This document shows positions 33,169 to 33,187 of a stretch of 33,187 bases of DNA, one piece after another. The DNA lies in contig PMDS01000031.1 in the NCBI GenBank assembly GCA_003155655.1, positions 42,975 to 76,161 of the forward strand, in the 5' to 3' direction. Origin of the DNA: Melioribacter sp. (GTDB taxonomy: Bacteria > Bacteroidota > Ignavibacteria > Ignavibacteriales > Melioribacteraceae). Numbering within the stretch: position 1 is the stretch's first letter; each line of letters begins with the position of its first letter. The position numbers were made by a program, and so were the translations under genes. The notes below the pieces were generated by a model. It saw only the letters and a program-made list of their open reading frames with translations. It made no database searches and had not been told where the DNA came from.

Positions 33169-33187
33169 CGACAAATGTCGCCTCAGA

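Noticed and set aside
1-33187. Search for tRNA, rRNA and CRISPR arrays
   Set aside because: No T-loop consensus with a matching acceptor stem and no regularly spaced direct repeats were seen in any intergenic region. The only tandem repeat is coding (15088-15219).

Overview
The window looks like a chromosomal segment of an AT-rich Bacteroidota/Chlorobi-group bacterium, most likely of the Ignavibacteria. The best clue is the C-terminal sorting domain with the core NYPNPFNPETTI, carried by two large secreted proteins at the right end; a more diverged version (FYPNPFNPQITF) is on a third. This is the type A tail read by the type IX secretion system. Many genes have purine-rich Shine-Dalgarno sites (e.g. 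AAGGAGG before 5312), so several starts were moved to fit them. The taxonomic call is inference: there is no rRNA or marker gene here. I saw no tRNA, rRNA, CRISPR array or transposase gene.

Left part (1-4690): a 122-bp inverted-repeat element at the edge, then a leftward pair of overlapping genes (two-domain glycosyltransferase and a DUF4922/HIT-like phosphorylase), a small secreted protein, and an RlpA-like double-psi beta-barrel protein with a clear terminator. Next is a decayed stretch holding the tail of an outer-membrane barrel gene and a broken small ORF.

Envelope operon (4692-9747): eight rightward genes, tightly packed or overlapping. They encode a shortened cis-prenyltransferase (UppS) paralogue that lacks catalytic residues, a glycine-rich secreted membrane protein, a LolA-like protein, a YidD domain behind its own signal peptide, two related TPR proteins ending in the same membrane module, a 'YYPIG' secreted protein, and an outer-membrane beta-barrel. 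The set looks like one envelope-assembly or export device, and it is my main candidate for an undescribed system.

Middle (10204-20033): glucose-6-phosphate isomerase and a KimA-like APC transporter (leftward pair); a LamG-like protein without a signal peptide; a secreted Lys/Glu/Ala repeat protein; a MscS channel translationally coupled to an Rrf2 regulator with three cysteines; a SAM methyltransferase; and a DUF6599-DUF362 secreted pair.

Restriction-modification island (20165-23422): an N4-cytosine-type methyltransferase (TSPPY), a PD-(D/E)XK-like nuclease and a beta-class adenine-type methyltransferase (DPPF), all leftward. Two methyltransferases of different chemistry suggest a type II system with an asymmetric site.

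Right part (23663-end): a zinc-finger/DUF2007 protein whose 3' end is duplicated around two REP-like hairpins, a fucose-isomerase-family protein, a PEGA lipoprotein, and three consecutive von Willebrand A proteins with type IX tails. In the third, the metal site is degenerate. The tails of the first and third are nearly the same at DNA level although the rest of the two genes has diverged.
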